64,000 bases of DNA from Cordia subcordata (GCA_028554755.1 JAPTOF010000006.1:2722501-2786500); one strand, 5' to 3'; counted from the stretch's first letter, positions 38,203 to 51,582 are shown. Made by a program: numbers and translations. Notes: a model not told the origin generated them from the letters alone.

Positions 38203-40434
38203 CTACGAACTGTTTCCGACGAAGCTGTATATATTGGTAGAAATAGCTATGCAGCTTGTAACTGCAGCTAGAAGTGTCATTACTGCTGCTATGATCTTGT
38301 CCCTTTTTGCAGATATTCCATGGATATCTCTGTCAAAAGAAATACCACCCAGACGCACCAAAAAGAAAAGAATAGGTCAGCCACGAAAAAGAAACAACAC
38401 AAGAGCAGGAAACCAGACACGTAATTTTATATGCTTTTCAGATTTAAGATTTCAGATAAGCATATAACAAACACATCATTAATAAAGCACATCTTTTAGT
38501 ACCTTAGTGCAACGGCGCCTGGAAAGATGAAGGCGAGCAAGACTGCAGAAGTTGATCCGACGAACTGAAAGAAGTACCATATGCTTGGGATGGAAATTGC
38601 CAAAATGTAAGACAAGGCCAGCAAAGCAACAGTGAGGCACAGGAATCTCTTGGTGTCTGTTGCTAAGAGGGCCTTTCTGGGGAATAGGAATTCGTCAAGG
38701 TTGGCTCTCAACGAATAGTTCAGCAGCGGGAATACCAGCATCAGATGGAACGCGTAGCTCAGCCGAACTATGACGTTTAGAACCGAATTCACTGCCGAAC
38801 CGGTGTTGTCGTCAAAATTAACGAGGATATCATCCATGGTCGACTCGCCAAAGAGAAGGTAGCCGAAGACGCCGATCCCAAAGTAGATGGCAGCACAGAG
38901 TATCAGCGCTATTCTGACTGCTGACATCATGGGTGCAGGTTTTCCCAGCTCCATCCCAATAGGATGAACTGCAAGTGACAGAAATTGATTGCATGCTTTT
39001 TAGATTTAAAAATTCAGATAAGCGTATAACAAACAAATAATTAGAATCAGCATTTGACTTACCGTTGAAATGAAACGTAAATGCTGTAACGATGACTGGA
39101 ATTGCTGTAAAAAGTTCAAAGAAGGAAGCATGCGAGTCTAGCTCTGGCAGAATTCTGAGACTCTCAGTTTCACCGCGGATTAGTGCAGTAATTGCCATCC
39201 CTGAGCAGACTCCAACAAACAAAACAGCGAGGACAAATGCTACTGCTGAACTGAACCATAATGATTCTGCAATCACAAAGGCAGAAGAATGGAATTGTGT
39301 CCTAGTGATACACTGCACCTCTGTTGTGCAAATACGGAGGATTTAAACAACTAAATATAGTTTTACTCAAATAACTTTGAATTTGTTGAGAATCACTTGG
39401 CAATCAAAACAGAGCTGAAGAAACTCAGAATCAGAATTATTATAATACTGTCAGGCTATTTTACAGGAAGAGAGGAAAAACACTGACCTACACGTCGAAA
39501 CAAGACTAGCGGCAGCATAACTAATACAACAACGAAGAGAAGCGCAACATCTCGTGTGTTCCACCAATCAATACCAAACCATTGTTGCAGAACGCCCAAG
39601 TGTTCTGGCCCTTTTCCAGAAAGTACATCCCCTGGGAAATAATACCAGAATTATATATAGTCAGATATTTCTCCTCACACTCAGATGGGTCATGGCATAT
39701 TTGTATCTGGCAAGCCTGAAGCTAGCAAATATCATGAAATAAATTTGAAACTCTGAAGAAACTTAAAAGTGGAAAAATTTTCAGCTTCATCACTAAATTC
39801 AAAATTTCTACCAGCTCGATGACTCGTGTTATTAAAATTAATTAAATATTAATCACCTAAGAGTTAAGTTCTTGGATCAAGTTCTGAATTAATGATATGT
39901 TTATACTCAATCAAAAAATTTACAGCTTCTTCATCAGAATTGTAAGCACACAAATCTCACACATAACGGCGTGTTACAAAAAGTCTAGAGAATAGCATTG
40001 AACACGAAATCAAAAGATCGATGCATATTGTTTGAGCTCAGATTAGAGCAGCTGAGCATACCTATTATGATGAGATAAATGATCAAGCAGCCAAGATTTG
40101 TAATCATGACGCAAACCTGCACGGCCACAGAACCAACACGCCCAAATGACTCCCTCATCACCCCAGCATACGTCTTTGACTGGCCGGAGAACGTAAACCT
40201 CAGCAAGAACTCCACAGATATCTCCACCAAGATTGCAACCAAAGCGATCGACACGAAAGCCGGCACCACACCAAGAACCTTAAGCGTTGCAGGAATGGAC
40301 ATAATGCCTGCCCCTATAATGCTCGTGGACACATTGAAAACCGCCCCGGAAACCGAAGCCGGCTTTTCAGCCGGCAAGCCTTGCTCCGAGAGCAGGGGGA
40401 CTTGAGCTCCGGCGTCTTTTCTCGTCGGAGCCAT
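38203..40434 (-). CDS. AVT6: AVT6-type vacuolar amino acid transporter (AAAP family)
   Basis: Minus-strand exons 40434-40062, 39631-39488, 39266-39063, 38968-38503 and 38329-38203 encode 437 residues, about 11 membrane helices, the normal AAAP length. Signature motifs: SGAVFNVSTSIIGAGIMSIP at the first helix, TAFTFHFNVHPIGMELGKP formed across intron 3, and FGYLLFGESTMDDILVNF. The last exon supplies RDIHGISAKRDK and a final helix ending SFVGNSS; without it exon 4 would run into a stop right after the donor. In Arabidopsis AVT6 proteins export acidic amino acids from the vacuole; the substrate here is inferred. Introns 3 and 4 each contain a foldback element. Confidence 0.92.
38418..38474 (-). 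mobile_element. 55-bp intronic foldback element, copy B
   Basis: In AVT6 intron 4 (38330-38502). On the gene strand it reads GTGTTTGTTATATGCTTATC ... TCTTAAATCTGAAAAGCATA. Its TTATATGCTT / AAGCATATAA arms are perfect inverted repeats. Confidence 0.85.
38984..39036 (-). mobile_element. 55-bp intronic foldback element, copy C
   Basis: In AVT6 intron 3 (38969-39062), filling more than half of that 94-bp intron. On the gene strand: GTTTGTTATACGCTTATCTG, then TTTAAATCTAAAAAGCATGC. More diverged than copies A, B and D. Confidence 0.75.
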
Positions 40435-41094
40435 CTGCGGAGAAGAGACTTTTGATTGGCTGCTTCTTGCTGTTTTGTGGGTCGATGGTGTTTTGGTTTC
40501 ACGTTTTGTTTGGTTTCTTTGTGCATGAATGCAGTAACATTTATGGGGCCATGCATGATTTAACTAGCTGGGAGTGTTCATAAGTCAAATGTATTTGGTC
40601 GCGATTGTGGGTAGTATAAGTAAATCTATGACGGCCCTTCTCTGTCTCCAATTATTTGGGTTTTGCTGCCTCAAGAGGATTGCTCGCTGTATTTTTCATC
40701 ATGGGCTAAGATAGAAGATATCTAACATGTGATAAGCATGATTTCACATTTTGTCCAGATACACAGGGAAGATGCTGCTAAATCGTTTTCACTTTGTAAT
40801 GGGTAAATTGTCTCGAACCCTATTGTAATTTATCATAATTTTATTGCATGCTATTTTATGTAGTTTCAAAATATGCACAAGCACCTTTTTTAAAGCACTT
40901 ATGTACTGTACATTTTGAGAATCGTATAGAGGTCTTATGTCTATTTTTTAGGATATGCGTGCTATATTTTAATATCACATAAGGTTCTTGCTTATTTTGA
41001 AATTGCCAGGAATAATATGCACTCATGATAAATCTTAGGGTAATTCGGTGTGATTTACCCTATTTAAATTGGTGTTCAATAACAAAATCTTAGG

Positions 41095-41330
41095 ATTTGT
41101 TTGAATTAATTTTTGCTTAAAAATACTTTTTAGGTAAGTTTTGAAAAAATATATATATATACGTTTTTAAAAAGTTTAAATTTTTTATCTCTGAAAAAAA
41201 ATTGAAATTGAACTTTTTTTTTTAATTGCAATTTTTTGAAAGTCAATTCGTATACTTTTCATAAATCAAATTTAAAAAAATATACGTATTTTTTTTTCAT
41301 TGGAAAGAGTTAATCGAAACAATCCCTAAT
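41095..41330. mobile_element. AT-rich MITE-like element, TTTGGATTGA family
   Basis: It begins TTAGGATTTGTTTGAATTAA. The right end, reverse-complemented, starts TTAGGGATTGTTTCGATTAA. The core is A/T-rich with internal inverted blocks. Confidence 0.55.
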
Positions 41331-42368
41331 AGCGATATGAAACTCATGAGTTAGAAAAGTGCACGTAACCTCTATTATAATCAAATTCATAATGAGTGAA
41401 TTTGATGAAATATGGTCCCTCTCTGACTCTGTCCAATCAACAGAATATATAACCTTGTTATTCTATTTAGCAAAAAGAAGGCACTTTTTATTTTTATCAG
41501 TTGGCAGGACTGGAAGTATACAATAAGTGAAGATAAAATTTAAGAATATTACTTCCAAGTCGTTCCAAGAGTAATTTAGGATGTTTACTATTACAGTCAG
41601 ATAAGTCGAGAGCATAATAAATTAAATTCGAATTCAAGTCGTGAGTCGTATCTATTCCAGCTCTTATCACGGAAATATTTTTGGGAGATAGCTGTATATA
41701 TATAATTATATGTAGTTGTATGTAAGTGATTTTTATATATTATGTTGTAACCTTCCAGGATGATGCTAGCTATCGAGTTAGAAGTTAATCTTATAAAATA
41801 CAAGTTTTAGAATTTTTTTATAGGAAACGAAAACGGAGGGAAGGTATAGTTTTGTGCAACCTTCCTAGATCAATATTGTCATATGAGATGCATTTGAAGT
41901 TTAAAATTAATGTATTTTGCCAACGTGGCAAATTTGTGCCGCATTCAAAAAACATCTAAATTTAAAATTCGATAAGTGGTTTTTTGTGCCTCGAAGCATA
42001 TATATCCTGCTTGTCTACATCAAATTAGGTTGATCCAAATGTTTATTAGCTATTTTTTCTGCAAAGTTCATTTAACCAAACTCAAGCACTAAATATCATT
42101 GAGAATTTTTTTGACCGAAAAAAGAGAGCATGATTGAGAATTTCTCTTTCATTTCCTAGTGATATGAAGATTGGTCCACTTATTTGATTGCCTTAGCTGG
42201 AATAGAGTAAGAAGCTATCAATTCTGTTCTAAGTGCGATTTGATTCTAGCAATGTGACACGCAATCGATGTGTTATATATATGTGTGTATGTATTGCTCA
42301 CAGATAATTGTTGTCATTAAAAGAAGGAATTATATTTCAAACATACACACACAAAAAAAAAAAAAAAA

Positions 42369-42471
42369 GAGTATTTGACTTTGCTTATTTGGTGCTTATA
42401 AACACTCAAACAGTAGAAAACATAAATTTGGATGCTTGTTTTTAAAAGTAAGTAAAGCCAACCACTCTCTA
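42369..42471. mobile_element. Foldback MITE, AGAGGGTGTTTGG family, diverged copy
   Basis: The left end AGAGTATTTGACTTTGCTTA pairs with the right end, which reverse-complemented reads AGAGAGTGGTTGGCTTTACT. Shorter and more diverged than the copies at 11499 and 61539. Confidence 0.55.
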
Positions 42472-42488
42472 AATCTTTGTGGTAGAAA

Positions 42489-42496
<8 letters not shown>

Positions 42497-42544
<48 letters not shown>
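42497..42544. repeat. (AT)n microsatellite
   Basis: About 24 uninterrupted AT units after an A run. Confidence 0.95.
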
Positions 42545-42546
<2 letters not shown>

Positions 42547-43063
42547 CCCTTGGGCGTGCAATTTGGTATTTTTGGTGGTGGAGGAATGTAGGACGCATAA
42601 CGATCAGAGCTTGTGATTTATTTCGTGACATTATAAGTAATTGGATTTACAGTTTCATGATGAACCTTGGCATTAGATCTAATATAAGAATTGAAATTCT
42701 AACTTTATAGGGGCTCGACCAACCTGAGCTATTACATGTCGAGGAGGTAATTATTAAAATTCACTCAAGTAATTTTTATGTTGTTGGAACTAACTTCGAC
42801 ATCCATCCCTAATAAACCACTATTTGAAGGTTATAGAGGATCTTTTTTACACAAACTTGGGTATCATGTAATGGCATGTATACCGTATTCATCGAAAGAC
42901 TACTTTATGTGTAGATTTGTTACTAAATTATGAACTTAACTAAACTCTTTAATAGCACACATTATGCTATTTTTTTAGTGATTTGGTTTTGTTTTAGAAA
43001 ATGGTGAGTATGATAGCTCTTAAATCAGTCCTATATAAGGATCAGGATTTTTTCATATCAAAA

Positions 43064-43270
43064 TTTCTTTTATATTAATATAAGAGGATTATTTTGACCA
43101 TTCATCTTCTGATTAAAGTTATCTCAACCATTCATCTAAGATAAATTTCAAAAAAGGTGGATAATGGGAGAGGAGAAATTTTTTTAAAAAAAATTAACAT
43201 AAATGGCTGAGATGTTTTTACCCACCTATGAATAGTTAAGATTTCTCTCATATTAATATGAGAAAAATCA
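43064..43270. mobile_element. MITE, CGTATTGATATGA family, copy 2
   Basis: The left arm has TATATTAATATAAGAGGATT, then GACCATTCATC and ATCTCAACCATTCATC. The right arm, reverse-complemented, has CTCATATTAATATGAGAGAA, then ACTATTCAT and CATCTCAGCCATT. The architecture matches the element at 16855-17070. Confidence 0.65.
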
Positions 43271-43334
43271 TAATATGAGAGAATCTTAATCTCATAGCTT
43301 TACTATCTCCCTTAGTCCTTTTGTAAGAAAAAGA

Positions 43335-43365
<31 letters not shown>

Positions 43366-43389
43366 GAGAGAGAGAGAGACAGAGAGAGA
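43335..43389. repeat. Compound (AT)n-(GA)n microsatellite
   Basis: About 13 AT units directly followed by an imperfect GA run. Confidence 0.9.
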
Positions 43390-44553
43390 ATGAATTGTAT
43401 TGTGATTTGTGATGTGAGTTGGTTATTGAAATGTGATCAACACCCTTCAAACGAGAACCTTGCCTAATTGGGCCAACTGTTGAAGTTAACAACATTTTTC
43501 AGTCCATTTGAAACTTCAATGTGCCCATGAAAGATTTAGCTTAACAGCACAAGTCCAAAAGTCAGCCCAGTATAGGGAAAATAGCATTGGCCCGTGGAAC
43601 CATAAATTTGTTTGGTTTTTAAAAGAATACTTATTCCCAAATTTCATGGAAATATGAGGAATATATCAATTTGGTCTAACTGACATTGCTAAATTTTCCC
43701 ATATATCTAGTTTGATTATTAATAATATTTTTGTAGCTTGATAAGATTAGTTAACAACAAATCTATTTAACTACTGCATACGAATTCCATTGGGCTGATT
43801 TCAGTATTTTTCATTTGAAAATGTGTGAATCTAATCATATTAAGATAATTTTGAGATTCTATTTGGTAAACAACGTAATTCAGAGTTTCAAATCGTTTGT
43901 CAAGTGCCATCATGATAATTTTTTATTGGATAAGATCATTCTTTTTTATTTTACAAAAAGAGATCGCATATAAACAATCAATTATATAGCTATAATATTC
44001 CAAACTCTAAAAGAATAATTATCTATGCATATTTGTACATGCATTGAATGCTAATTAGTCTTTTAACACATGCAAAAATAAATTAAAGTTTATATTCGTC
44101 CGTATTGATCTGATTGCAAAAAATTCTATTATTTTTTTCTTCGTCACATAACAAAACATTATGAATGTCTTATTTCGGACATTGAATATTTCTGCAGGGC
44201 ATAGGCTACAGATCTCCAGAACTTGCTTTTCATTTACTTCTCTTCTCTCAGGCTTTAGTTAACTTTCATACTCTGTTTTCATTTTTCATCTTTTACGAAT
44301 ATTCTATCTGAAAATTGAAAAAGAAAAAAAAAAGAAAACAACTAATGTTTTCAAGGGCTGAAACGCGAATTTCAAATATATTCAGGGGGCAAAAGGAAAT
44401 TTCCCACCAGAATATGGTGCCACCAACACGTGGCCGAAACAAAAGTCTTGATTTCTCTTCGTTGAATATCGCGCACTGCGTCTTTGTTGTTTCCTCAAAC
44501 CATCCGCGTGAAGGCAGAAGAAAGAGAAGAAGAAGAAGAAGAGAAGAGAAAAA

Positions 44554-47500
44554 ATGGGAGATCACGCGTCGAGAGGAGAAGATTTCGAGAAGAAAGCCGA
44601 GAAGAAGCTGCAAAGCTGGCGGATTTTCGGCTCCAAATATGAAGACGCCGCCGATTTATTCGATAAAGCTGCCAATTCCTTCAAGCTTGCCAAATCTTGT
44701 ATGCTCATTTTACCGATTTCTCATAATTTCTTATGCGTCTTCTCTTATTCGATTCGAAAATCAGAACTTTAGAGAAAAAGACTTGAGGTTGTTTTAGTTT
44801 TCTTTTTGGCTATATTAATTTTCTGGTGATAATTGGGAAAATTAGTTATTAATCAATTAAATTTTACAAATCCGAGCGATCGCGAGATATTGATAACTAT
44901 CTCTCTGTATATCATATAATATGTATTGCATTTTGGCCTTGCGGCAATAGTAAAGTTGTTGCCGCATGTGTGGGGGTTGATTTTGCAAGAATGTGAGTTT
45001 AATATTAAAGAGAGGCTGCATATAGTAAATCTCAAACGGGTGTGACACTTCCCTGACCCGTACATAGCAGGCTTTTTGTTCACGGAGCTGCCATTTTTCA
45101 GATAGCGTTGCGTATGAAAGGCTCCGCAGTCTGTTTGCAGCTAAAAACATGGAACTTTTAGATGCAATTTGGGAGTTTTAAGGGTTTAGTTGTGGAAATG
45201 AAGTAATGAGAAGCATTTCTTTACCTCTTCTTTATTAGGTGATATAATGTAGTCAATCAAATGCTCTGTTTTCGCTATCATGTGTGGTGAATAAAATTCG
45301 TTTTTGAAGTGGAGATTTAGTTGTTTTTTCCCTCCTTCGATGGTTTGTAGACTTGTGGTACTATTTTCCTAGAAAATTGCGGAAAGAGATGGTTGAAATT
45401 TAAGGTTTTGAAATTAATTTGGAGTACTGGTATTTAATGAATGCCATGAAGCCTAAAGAAGAAATAAAGGGCCTATTCTGATGCTTGTGGATTAGATTAT
45501 TGGTGTTCTTGCCAGTCACTAACTGTGATCTCTGGTTCATCAGGGGATCAAGCTGGAGCTGTATATGTCAAATTGGCAAATTGTCACTTGAAGGTAATCC
45601 TTGAACGTTGTGGAGACGAGCTTTTGTAGGTTGAGTTCATTGACATCTTATATTCAATCAAGTGGACTGCTGTTCTGATTCTATGATTGCAGTTGGATAG
45701 CAAACATGAAGCTGCAAATGCTTATGCTGATGCTGCTCATTGCTATAAGAAGACAAATACCAAAGGTGAGAATATTTCTGACCTGGTTTATGCTAGTGCA
45801 AATCTTTTGAAGTGATTATGTTATACGTATTATTGGGAGCAGCATAAATATCCGACTTGTTTAAAGTGATCACAATCCCTTCAAGACGCTGGGTCTTTTG
45901 GCCTAGCTTTTAAACACTTAAAAGCACTTTTTGTGAGTTAAGAAGTTGAAGCCAAGCTGTTTGATCCATTTTGAAAGAACTTTTAGGTAAAATCAAAGGT
46001 AAAAAGTTAAAAAAGAGAAGCTCCTTATAGGAGCTTTTAAAAAATGCTTTCTCTAAGCTATTTTTTACATAATGTGGGAGGCTATTTTCTTTTTTCTCAA
46101 AATGCCCCATCATATCTTTTGGAAATCCAATATTACCTTAAAAATTTCTCGGAAATTACCTCTTTTCTAGTTTTGGATAGTACTTCTAACATGACAAGGC
46201 CAAATAGTTAGGCTTTCTATTTAATAGCTCTTCTAACTGTAACTCTATTGCTGAAAACTCTATAGTTCAACAACTAAAATTTCACAACTAGGCCAAACAG
46301 ACTTATTTTTATCTAATATTGACAGAAGGTCAAATTGGGTTTCTGGGTTCTTAGGACATTAACTCCATCTGACTTGATTTAACCTATATATAATTGCCTT
46401 GGATGCATGACATATATTCTTCCTACTTAATACCATATGTGTGACATTATTCAATTTCTCTTTTCCATTTTCTCTACCATGTTTTTTCTGCTCCTAATGT
46501 ACATATAGAAAAACTATAGTCATTAAACTTATCTCATAATATGTATTTCTCTGTTCTGAAAAATTATTATTTATTGGAAAAATGATGATATGCAGAGGCA
46601 ATATCTTGCTTGGAGCAATCGGTAAATCTATTTCTGGAAATTGGACGGCTCAATATGTCTGCAAGATACTATAAGGTACAATGTTCAAATAGTCTTCATG
46701 CAGAATGCTGAATTCTTTCATAAGCTACACACTTTGTCTTTTATTGTCTTGGCAGTTGGAATCATGATTTACTCGTTATAGACCTTGCATAATTCTTGTA
46801 CTGATGCAGGAGCATTGTCTTGATACTGACAATAGAAAAACCTTGGCTTTTATACATTGGATAAGGCCTTGTGGAAATTCACTAAGAGAGTATTACTTTC
46901 CAGGAAATTGCTGAACTATGTGAGCAGGAACAAAATTTGGAGCAAGCTATTGTTTATTATGATAAAGCAGCTGACCTTTTCCAAAGTGAAGAAGTGACAA
47001 CTTCTGCAAACCAGTGCAAGCAGAAAATTGCTCAATTTGCTGCTCAACTTGAGCAGTAAGTCTCTTTGATTTTCTAAGATATAAGTGTAGCGAGCATGAT
47101 ATTTTGTGAAATCTGTTAGGCATTGGCAAAAAAAACTTATGTCAATGCTTCATTACAGACATTCTCATGTTGAATTTGCTGAGAATCAGTTCAATTCAGT
47201 TCAGCAGTATTAGAAGTGAGAACTTTTAATTCTTATCTTAAGCCAGAAACAACCAAAATCTGAGTAGCTTATCTGGGATGAGGGTTTGAAATATGCGAGT
47301 ATGGGTTTTTGACATTCGTTTCTCCATTTCAAATAATGCTGACTATAATGGTTGATGGGATGTCATTTCAGGAGGTACCAGTGCTGAATTTGTAGTGTAT
47401 ATTTTCATGTTTCTACTCCGTATTGTTGCATTAACTAATAACATTAGCTTTTACAGTCTGAAGGTTTAAAATAATTCGGGTGTCTAAATGCGCCTGTACA

Positions 47501-50177
47501 TTCTAGTGGGCTGATCTTGCCCCTGAGATTTGCAAGCTCATTCTTGGATATTGCTAGCTGAAGCCTGTGCTGGAACCTGATTAAATAGTCAGGCACTTTT
47601 TCTCGATGCATGTGATTTCCCCACCTTATCTTCCAAAAGGAAAAAGGATCTCTGAGAGTTGTTGCTTAAATCCAAAAATATAGTAGCAGTCTGGACCTTA
47701 AGTTTCCACCATAAACTTTTTGCTTCTGAACTCATGAACTCCCTATTTAGCTAACATGTGCTTAGTATAACATACGGTCCCGAACAGGATTCTTTTAAAT
47801 GTTGAATTGCATGTGTGATACTTAAGGCTGATTCATGATGGAATGCTCAGTATTCTATCACATATGCAAAATATTGGTGGCCGGTAAACAGAAATCTGAT
47901 GGTAAACCAGAAAGATAATATTGAATATGATGCCATAGAGTTTTCGAAGTTCCAGTCTTTTGCAAATAGATACTATATCTAGCTTTTGATTAATGTAAGA
48001 TATTGAGAAAGGTTTTCGACTTCACTAAATCTTTGATGACAACTTTTTTGCAGGTACCCGAAAGCTATCGAGATCTATGAGGAGATAGCTCGCCATTCAC
48101 TAAATAATAATTTGTTGAAGTATGGAGTCAAAGGGCATCTTCTCAATGCTGGGATCTGTCAACTCTGTAAGGGTGATGTTGTTGCAATCAACAAAGCACT
48201 GGAGCGATATCAGGTATGAGCACTGTTGAAGACAATAAATAAATAAATAAGTAACCCCCTTTCTAATAGACCCAGTTAACTAAAGTTTCAGGGTCTTCTC
48301 TTTTTGCCATGCATCTAAAAAGAATATATCCACGTGCAAGGCTGAATCTGGCCTACATGTGGTGGAGCATGTTTAAGACAATAAATATATACAATAAACC
48401 CGTCTAATAGCTTAAGCTTTTAGATGAGATGGTCAATGCTTTTTTCCCCTGACATCCGAATTGTTTGACCTGCTTATGTCCTCAAAAAGTTGCATATATG
48501 GTGTCTGCAGGATCTGGATCCCACTTTTTCTGGAACACGTGAATTCAAACTTCTAAGGGTATGTTTTGGCTTCTAAACTTGTCCTTATTTATAGTTTACT
48601 ACTATTCTACCTATGAAACCAAGTCCAATTTCTATTGTCTTGTTATTGATAGCAGCTGCGAAAAATTGTCTTGAAACCTTAATTTACCTGATCCTTAGTC
48701 AGTTGAAGTGCCTATTTCTCTTACTTTAGTCTTTAGCTTAAACTGAAGTACTTTTGTTATATTTTCTTTCAGTGTACTTGATAGTTGATAACCTTCTTAT
48801 AACCCCTTAAACAGTGTCGTGGCAAATTTTGTAGGATTGATGTGCAAATTTCTTCTTTTTGACTTGTGTTCTTTATGTCAGGATTTGGCTGCTGCAATTG
48901 ATGAGGAAGATGTGGCTAAGTTTACTGATGCTGTGAAGGAATATGATAGCATGACACAACTGGTAACTTGGGATATACCATGTTTATATTTTCACTTGGA
49001 TTCTCATTTCTGCTGATCAGGCTCTGAATAATTTGGTTTTACTAATCATGCTTCTTAAGTTGAACTATATCTGAACTATTAAGATTGTTATTCTAGTCCT
49101 GAAACAAAACAAACCCACTGCGGACATCCCTCCCCTGCCTGCAGCTCCTAAAGTTGTGCAACTTGAAGTCTACTGTTTCTTATTTTAAATGTCAATCACT
49201 ATATTATTGGGGATTTTTCATAGCCTGGTGTAATCATTGTTTAGTCTGTGCATTGCTCATGCTTCACATTTTTCACGTGAGAGAAGTCGTTTGGTATTTG
49301 TCTCATAATCAACTCTATGCATTCTCTTCCACTCCATTTGTTGGGTGGTGCTGTGGCCTATAGCAAACAAGAGAGGACTTCATGTTTCTGGGTTTATGGT
49401 CATCAATTATGGCTCTCATATATTTCTTTTGGGTAGATAACCGCATCCTACCATCACTGTCTTCCAAGAAATTCAGTCAAAGTTACGTGCCAGATTGTTT
49501 TAACCTAGTTTTGGCATTTGTCTGCAAAATGGATTCTTAGAATTCTGTTGAATCTGAAAGTTTGCTTTTCCCCTGTGATTGCTGATTTACCGTTTTCAAG
49601 TTGGCCTCCCTGCTCTGTGATAATGGAATGGGTCTATAGATCTAATTACTGTTTTCAAGTTGGACTTCCTGCTGTGTGATAATGGAATGGGTCTATAGAT
49701 CTAATTACTATCCAGAAGATCATCTGTTTTTGGTTTAAATCTTCTTACAAATGGAGCCTTTCCAGATTAACCTGTAGCTAGTTTAGATTTTCAATTGAGA
49801 TATTCTGGATCCTGAAAATAATATTGGTTATGCAGACTGAAGTGGCTTGGTGGCTTCACATATGTTAGATGGAATCCATACTTCTTCCCTCTTTAAGCTC
49901 ATTTTTACCCGTTTTGATCTGAGAATGGGCTTTTCATCTATGTTCTTTGTAATCTGTCATTAACTTGTTGACTTGGGTGGTCATCGTCATGGTCTCTTAC
50001 GTTTTAATTATTCACTACAGTCTCTCTTTCCTGTCTTTCTACGGTGTCATATAGCAATCACCAAGCTGGCCTAATTCCTAACATTATGCTCTGTAGGATG
50101 CGTGGAAGACGACTCTTCTATTAAGAGTGAAGGAAGCATTGAAGGCTAAAGAGCTAGAGGAGGATGATCTTACCTAA
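44554..50177 (+). CDS. ASNAP: Alpha-SNAP (alpha-soluble NSF attachment protein)
   Basis: Adaptor that binds assembled SNARE complexes and recruits NSF, which then disassembles them after membrane fusion. It acts at the cytosolic face of endomembranes. Nine exons: 44554-44698, 45544-45593, 45693-45765, 46596-46675, 46904-47055, 48054-48213, 48511-48558, 48882-48962 and 50097-50177, giving 289 residues, the usual length for plant alpha-SNAP. Motifs run from [20 protein letters not shown] through [56 protein letters not shown] and [20 protein letters not shown]. The C-terminus [20 protein letters not shown] keeps the leucine-rich end that stimulates NSF ATPase activity. All helices of the TPR-like array appear present. 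Intron 3 holds a 410-bp inverted-repeat element and intron 8 a tandem duplication. Confidence 0.96.
45894..46303. mobile_element. Inverted-repeat element in alpha-SNAP intron 3
   Basis: The left terminus TCTTTTGGCCTAGCTTTTAA pairs with the right terminus, which reverse-complemented reads GTCTGTTTGGCCTAGTTGTG. Length about 410 bp, with an internal palindrome AAGCTCCTTATAGGAGCTT. Non-coding, probably a DNA-transposon-derived MITE; the superfamily is not certain. Confidence 0.6.
49592..49709. repeat. Tandem duplication, 59-bp period, in alpha-SNAP intron 8
   Basis: Two copies starting GTTTTCAAGTTGG at 49592 and 49651, both ending GGGTCTATAGATCTAATTAC, with a few differences. Confidence 0.9.
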
Positions 50178-51582
50178 ATTCATTGTTCCTCGACACTTTG
50201 GACTGTACTTGTTTCTGATGATTGCATGTACCCTTACATGTCCTTGTCTTTTTGGTGTGCTCTGAAATTGATTTTTCGGATGGAGTGAAGATGACTGCAT
50301 GCCTGACCATTTATTTGTAATCTTGATTGTATTTGTTTTCCCCCTTTTTCTCTCTCTACATTTCGTGTTCCTTACTATAAGCTTGCGACATGTGTGCTTG
50401 CGATTGTAGCAAATTCGATTTGATTGGGACTATAATAAGATGCTGCAATTTGGAAGTGAAAAATGTAATTTGAAATTCTTGAAAGAGCATATTTTTTTCA
50501 CAAATTGTAGAAAATGCTTTTGAAAAGAAAAAGTTTAATTCAAACGAGCCCATGTACCCGTTAAATACGAGGGTAAAGATTTTCTGAAAAAAAAAAAAAT
50601 CTTTTTCATTTAGTAGATAATTTTCTTTTCATTTAGATACAAGGAAGAAAAGAAATTTCTTTTTCTTGTCATTTGTCAACTGTAAACCCACCCAAGAATT
50701 TGGCTAAATCAAAATTTACCAGAACCTTCAAGTGGGAAACACAAGAGGATTAGAGAAAAAAAAAAAAAAAAAAAAACCAAAGCAGCACCCCATGTTAGAC
50801 TTTTTCTTTTTCTCTTTCTCTTTTTCTTTTTCAATAGATTCGTCACCCGACCAATCAAAATCAAAGGCCAAACAATAATGAAGTGGCCCACCAAGTGGTG
50901 CCTTTTCGTTTGGCGTTTAACTTTGCAGGGTTCGATCAGCTCACACTAAAATTTTCAAAAAAATTGAAAAAAATGCTTTGCCTCGTGACGAGGCTACCAG
51001 CCGGCCCACCACATTGGTCTAGTCCACCTATGTTGACTTTCCAGCCTACTACCTTTTACGACGTCGTCGTATGACTCTGTAATTAATTCTAAATGTACAA
51101 AATAAAAGAAAAAGAAAATAAAATGGAACACATTCTTCATTTTTCTTGAATTTCAAACTCTTTGCTGGGATAATAAGCAGATAAAATAACGCCAAACAAT
51201 TTGCTTAGAGCTCTGTACATACAGGTTTGTTTTCTTCTCTGAGCTTTTCTTTTAAGCAGTACTTCTTTTGTTAAATTTTTCTGATTATGTTGGTCAGTTT
51301 TTTTTTATTTGAGCTATTTTCACCTCTTGTCTGGCAAAAGTGTTTCTAGATTGTCGGACAAAGAACCACACAGCGATGTGCTTTTTGGGGTTTTAAGGAC
51401 CTTGTACTATGTTTTTAATGTTAACAGTAGTTTTTGGAGAGCAAGTGCTGTATTGATATGCGTTTTGCTGTTGCAGCAATTCGTATGCTAGAAGAAAATT
51501 ATATTCAAGAATGGTAATTTTTGAAGCTTGAGTTGAAGTTTAGGGATTTGTATAGTCTGCAAAAGGTTTATAGAAAGCAAGA
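50178..51582. other. Spacer and 5' region of the PLAC8 gene
   Basis: alpha-SNAP 3' UTR, a long A run at about 50756-50776 followed by a CT-rich tract, then the PLAC8 leader. No additional gene seen. Confidence 0.55.
51225..51476 (+). other. Possible 5' UTR intron of the PLAC8 gene
   Basis: Candidate donor ACAG|GTTTGT at 51225 and acceptor TGTTGCAG ending at 51476, about 105 bp before the start codon. The interval is T-rich like plant introns. Confidence 0.4.

Larger units (their letters stand above)
40435..44553. other. Intergenic region, AT-rich, with three MITEs
   Basis: Divergent upstream regions of AVT6 and alpha-SNAP. It contains MITEs and microsatellites listed separately. The 36 bases before the alpha-SNAP start codon are a GAA-rich purine tract. 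No gene seen. Confidence 0.55.

Noticed and set aside
44146..44553. Separate short gene upstream of alpha-SNAP
   Set aside because: Sequence is a T-rich promoter followed by a GAA-rich leader; no codon structure.
44315..44797. 160-codon frame overlapping the alpha-SNAP start
   Set aside because: Different frame from alpha-SNAP; product is a lysine/arginine-rich translation of the purine leader.
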